Position numbers and translations under genes: made by a program. 7,412 bases of DNA from Chloroflexota bacterium (lineage in GTDB: Bacteria > Chloroflexota > Limnocylindria > Limnocylindrales > CSP1-4): the NCBI GenBank assembly GCA_013813905.1, contig JACCQX010000093.1, positions 1-7,412 on the forward strand, in the 5' to 3' direction. This document shows, one piece after another, positions 5,784 to 7,412 of the stretch; positions within the stretch are counted from its first letter, which is position 1; every line of letters starts with the position of its first letter. Below the pieces are notes generated by a model. It was given only the letters and a program-made list of their open reading frames with translations, did not search any database and was not told where the DNA came from.

Positions 5784-6401
5784 GCGGTTCAAGGAGTCCA
5801 GTCTGCGCTCTTGACCCCTGAGCAGCCGCCCGATGTTGTCAGCGTGGGACAGCCAGATGAGGGCCACCGCACCGATGCCGTAGACCAGCACCACCGGCGG
5901 ATCGAAGCCGAGCATGACGAGCAGCGCCATGGCCAGGCCGGCCGCTGCCGATCCCAGCAGTGAGCCGAGTGACACGTAGCGGCTGAGCCAGATGACGCCG
6001 AAGAACACCGGGGCGCTGAGGACCACGGCGATGGGCTGGATGATGAGCATCGCGCCGATGGCCGCGGCCACGCCCCGACCGCCGTGCAGCCGCAGGAATA
6101 TGGAGCGGCAGGAGCCCAACACAGCGGCGACACCGGTGAGCGCCTGGACCAGCTGATCGGCCCCCACGGCCACGGCCAGCAGCACCGGAGCGGCGCCCTT
6201 GGCGATGTCCAGCACACCGACCGCCAGGCCGCGTCCCGGCCCCATGGCACGGAGCGCATTGGTGCCCCCCGTGCGGCCGCTGCCGATGCTTCGGGGATCC
6301 CGTCCATTGGTCAGCCGCGCGACCATCACGCCCATCGGCAGCGACCCGATGAGATAGCCCGTGACCACGAGCACCACACCCTGGAGGAGTGCCGGTTCCA
6401 T
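5772..6401 (-). CDS. plsY: Acyl-phosphate:glycerol-3-phosphate acyltransferase PlsY
   Basis: Integral membrane enzyme, 209 residues, that transfers an acyl group from acyl-phosphate to sn-glycerol-3-phosphate to make lysophosphatidic acid, the first acylation step in most bacterial phospholipid synthesis. Motif 1 is GSLPMGVMVARL (19-30) with DPRSIGSGRTGGTNALR (35-51); the usual SGNxGATN is altered. Motif 2 reads LGSCRSIFLRLHGGRGVA (95-112): the glycines of the phosphate loop remain, but the common GH is GS and GGKG is GGRG. SRYVSLGS (140-147) follows. Motif 3 keeps His186, Asn189 and Glu198 in HADNIGRLLRGQE. Length and alternating hydrophobic segments fit the seven-helix family. There is no Shine-Dalgarno; TATACT lies 8 nt before the ATG. 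It is monocistronic within the window and divergent from the S8 protease. Confidence 0.93.
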   Translation of the reverse strand: MEPALLQGVVLVVTGYLIGSLPMGVMVARLTNGRDPRSIGSGRTGGTNALRAMGPGRGLAVGVLDIAKGAAPVLLAVAVGADQLVQALTGVAAVLGSCRSIFLRLHGGRGVAAAIGAMLIIQPIAVVLSAPVFFGVIWLSRYVSLGSLLGSAAAGLAMALLVMLGFDPPVVLVYGIGAVALIWLSHADNIGRLLRGQERRLDSLNREAV

Positions 6402-6409
6402 GCGGCCGG

Positions 6410-6415
6410 AGTATA
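6410..6415 (-). promoter_or_regulatory. Candidate -10 element of plsY
   Basis: On the minus strand TATACT matches TATAAT at 5 of 6 positions and ends 8 nt before the plsY ATG. A start of transcription 6-8 nt downstream would give a leaderless or nearly leaderless mRNA, consistent with the missing Shine-Dalgarno. No recognisable -35 lies at 16-18 nt. Confidence 0.4.
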
Positions 6416-6465
6416 GGCTCGCCGGCCGCGCACCGACCGTGACGATGCGATCCCCGGGCCACTCG

Positions 6466-6471
6466 TAAAAT
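6466..6471 (+). promoter_or_regulatory. Candidate -10 element of the S8 protease gene
   Basis: TAAAAT stands out as the only A/T-rich hexamer in a GC-rich stretch and matches TATAAT at 5 of 6 positions. Transcription from about 6478 would give a leader of roughly 170 nt containing both hairpins. No -35-like hexamer is seen at the usual spacing, so the call rests on the -10 alone. Confidence 0.35.
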
Positions 6472-6508
6472 CATGCTGGACATGGAGCGGCTGCGGCGTT
6501 AGGCTCCG

Positions 6509-6537
6509 AGGCGACCGACGCCCCAATCGGATCGCCT
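6509..6537 (+). other. Strong hairpin in the protease leader
   Basis: AGGCGACCGA (6509-6518) pairs with TCGG-a-TCGCCT (6527-6537): ten base pairs with a single bulged A at 6531 and an 8-nt loop. No T tract follows, so a terminator is unlikely by itself. It could be a structured 5' leader element or, at the DNA level, an imperfect palindromic operator. Confidence 0.45.
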
Positions 6538-6589
6538 ATCCCGGGTCCCTGGATTCCGGATCGATCTGTGTCCGGGCGCCCACGGTCAG

Positions 6590-6646
6590 TGAGAGGCGCC
6601 GTCAGCAGATGGCCGGCGGGGGAAGCCTCTCAGCACGCAGGGAGGC
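6590..6646 (+). promoter_or_regulatory. Possible alternative-pairing element at the protease ribosome binding site
   Basis: Arm 1 TGAGAGGC (6590-6597) is a perfect 8-nt complement of arm 2 GCCTCTCA (6625-6632). Arm 2 bases 6625-6630 can instead pair with GGAGGC (6641-6646), which includes most of the Shine-Dalgarno, closing a 10-nt loop with five Watson-Crick pairs and one G-U. The two pairings exclude each other because arms 1 and 3 share the sequence GAGGCGCC (6593-6600 and 6642-6649). Regulation by this switch is inference; no ligand-binding domain is recognised. Confidence 0.35.
6640..6645 (+). promoter_or_regulatory. Ribosome binding site selecting the TTG start
   Basis: GGGAGG lies 6 nt before TTG 6652, ideal spacing. 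It decides the start in favour of TTG over the in-frame ATG at 6685, which would remove the basic n-region of the signal peptide. Confidence 0.65.
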
Positions 6647-6651
6647 GCCCG

Positions 6652-7412
6652 TTGAGACGGCGAAGATCCATACATCACCGTGCCATGGCGATCGTATCCG
6701 CCGGCCTGTTGCTCGCGACGCTCGCGCCGGCCGCATCGGCCGCAGAGCCGCGACCCGACGGGCAGAGCCTGAGGGCATTCCCGGAGATGATCGAGGAGCT
6801 CGATCGACACCGGGTCGATTCCTCGGACAAGGCCCGACCCCAGGGCCAGGACCGGCTCACATCGGTCATCGTCAAGCTGGATCTGGTCCCGCTGGCCGCC
6901 TATGACGGCGGCGTGCAGGGCCTGGCCCCGACGCAGGACCTCGTAGCGGCGCAGCGCACGGATGCTGCTGCCCGGGGCGCGATCGCCAGCTACGAGCGGT
7001 ACGCGACTGACGTCCAGGGCGCGTTCGAGCGCCGCCTGAAGGCAGCCATGCCCAACGCTCGCATCACCCACCGGTTGACCTGGGTCCTCGGCGGCGTCTC
7101 CGCCATCGTCCCGTTCGATCGCCTGGCCCAGATCTCCCGCATGCCGGGCGTGGTCACGATCCTCCGCGACGAGCTGGAGCAGGTCGACACGGACCGCAGC
7201 CCCGAGTTCATCGGCGCACCCACCACCTGGAGCAGGCTCGGCGGCCAGCAGAACGCCGGTCAGGGCGTTGTCGTGGGCGTGCTCGACACCGGCATCTGGC
7301 CGGAGCACGACTCCTACTCCGATCCGGACCCGGCGGGCAAGGCCTACGCGGCTCCGCCGCCAGCGCCTGACGGCGACCGCGCCTGCGAGTTCAACGAAGG
7401 CACTCAGCCAGG
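6652..7412 (+). CDS. Secreted S8 (subtilisin-like) serine protease, 3' truncated by window
   Basis: N-terminal 253 residues of an exported subtilase; the window ends inside the gene. The TTG start has a GGGAGG Shine-Dalgarno. A Sec signal peptide follows: basic n-region MRRRRSIHHR, hydrophobic core (about 11-25), and a likely signal peptidase I site after ASA at residue 30. An I9-like propeptide spans roughly 70-178 (SVIVKLDL at 71-78, and a stretch from ITHRLTWVLGG to MPGVVTILRDELEQVDTD at 138-181), the usual intramolecular chaperone and inhibitor. The catalytic domain opens at about 184 (PEFIGAPTTW), and Asp212 in VVGVLDTGIWPEH is the first member of the Asp-His-Ser triad; His and Ser lie beyond the window. 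The DTGIWPEH form and the later CEFNEG segment resemble large PA-domain subtilases of the cucumisin/pyrolysin type. Substrates are presumably extracellular proteins. Confidence 0.93.
   Translation, partial: MRRRRSIHHRAMAIVSAGLLLATLAPAASAAEPRPDGQSLRAFPEMIEELDRHRVDSSDKARPQGQDRLTSVIVKLDLVPLAAYDGGVQGLAPTQDLVAAQRTDAAARGAIASYERYATDVQGAFERRLKAAMPNARITHRLTWVLGGVSAIVPFDRLAQISRMPGVVTILRDELEQVDTDRSPEFIGAPTTWSRLGGQQNAGQGVVVGVLDTGIWPEHDSYSDPDPAGKAYAAPPPAPDGDRACEFNEGTQP

Larger units (their letters stand above)
6402..6651. promoter_or_regulatory. Divergent intergenic region, plsY / S8 protease
   Basis: These 250 nt separate the two divergent starts. They hold a plsY-proximal TATACT (6410-6415, minus strand), a plus-strand TAAAAT (6466-6471), a nine-codon ORF (6473-6502), a bulged 10-bp hairpin (6509-6537), an 8-bp inverted repeat (6590-6632) and the protease Shine-Dalgarno (6640-6645). 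I find no conserved protein-coding reading in it beyond the tiny ORF. Confidence 0.5.

Noticed and set aside
6609..6905. A 98-residue plus-strand frame starting at ATG 6609
   Set aside because: It overlaps the protease start in another frame, lacks a good Shine-Dalgarno and shows no domain.
6586..7308. A 240-residue minus-strand reading frame opposite the S8 protease
   Set aside because: The opposite strand encodes a signal peptide, propeptide and catalytic Asp motif with a good ribosome binding site; the antisense product has no motif.
1..7412. CRISPR array, tRNA or rRNA gene, insertion sequence, prophage or toxin-antitoxin pair
   Set aside because: No regularly spaced repeats, cloverleaf, conserved rRNA segment, terminal inverted repeats with a transposase, or small paired regulator genes were found by reading both strands.

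Overview
This window is GC-rich bacterial chromosome. Genes are tightly packed, with 4-nt start/stop overlaps, convergent gene pairs and a GTG and a TTG start. There is no rRNA, tRNA, CRISPR array, transposase or phage gene. GC-rich codon use and gene content fit a Chloroflexota- or Actinomycetota-like bacterium. I lean weakly to Chloroflexota, but the window holds no phylogenetic marker, so this is inference.

Layout, left to right. (1) Positions 133-2459, plus strand: a two-gene ABC-2 type exporter, an ATPase with a proline-rich N-terminal extension followed by a permease that overlaps it by 4 nt. A hairpin followed by TCCTTTT at the 3' end may terminate it. (2) Positions 2491-4621, minus strand: an apparent three-gene operon, transcribed in the order DCC-family (DUF393) thiol-disulfide protein, GT4 glycosyltransferase, MgtC/SapB membrane protein. 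The gaps are 5 nt and then a 4-nt overlap. (3) Positions 4662-5759, plus strand: a stand-alone NAD(P)H-hydrate epimerase (NnrE/YjeF N-terminal domain) and a 75-residue two-helix membrane protein. (4) Positions 5772-6401, minus strand: PlsY, the acyl-phosphate:glycerol-3-phosphate acyltransferase of phospholipid synthesis. It converges on the small membrane gene, and one hairpin contains both stop codons. (5) Positions 6402-6651: a 250-nt divergent intergenic region with promoter-like hexamers and two strong hairpins. (6) From 6652 to the window end, plus strand: the N-terminal third or so of a secreted S8 (subtilisin-like) protease, starting at TTG behind a good Shine-Dalgarno. It carries a signal peptide, an I9-like propeptide and the catalytic Asp block before the window cuts it.

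Most genes are envelope-related (export, membrane lipid synthesis, sugar transfer, secretion) plus one metabolite-repair enzyme. They look like ordinary neighbours; I see no new multi-gene system. The less ordinary signals are at the regulatory and residue scale. The protease leader has an RNA arm that can pair either with an upstream segment or with the Shine-Dalgarno. Three minus-strand genes without a Shine-Dalgarno have -10-like hexamers 6-8 nt before ATG, suggesting leaderless transcripts. Conserved motifs are altered in the ABC ATPase (Gln at the H-loop), PlsY (motif 2 His and Lys replaced) and NnrE (DSPTAVD loop).
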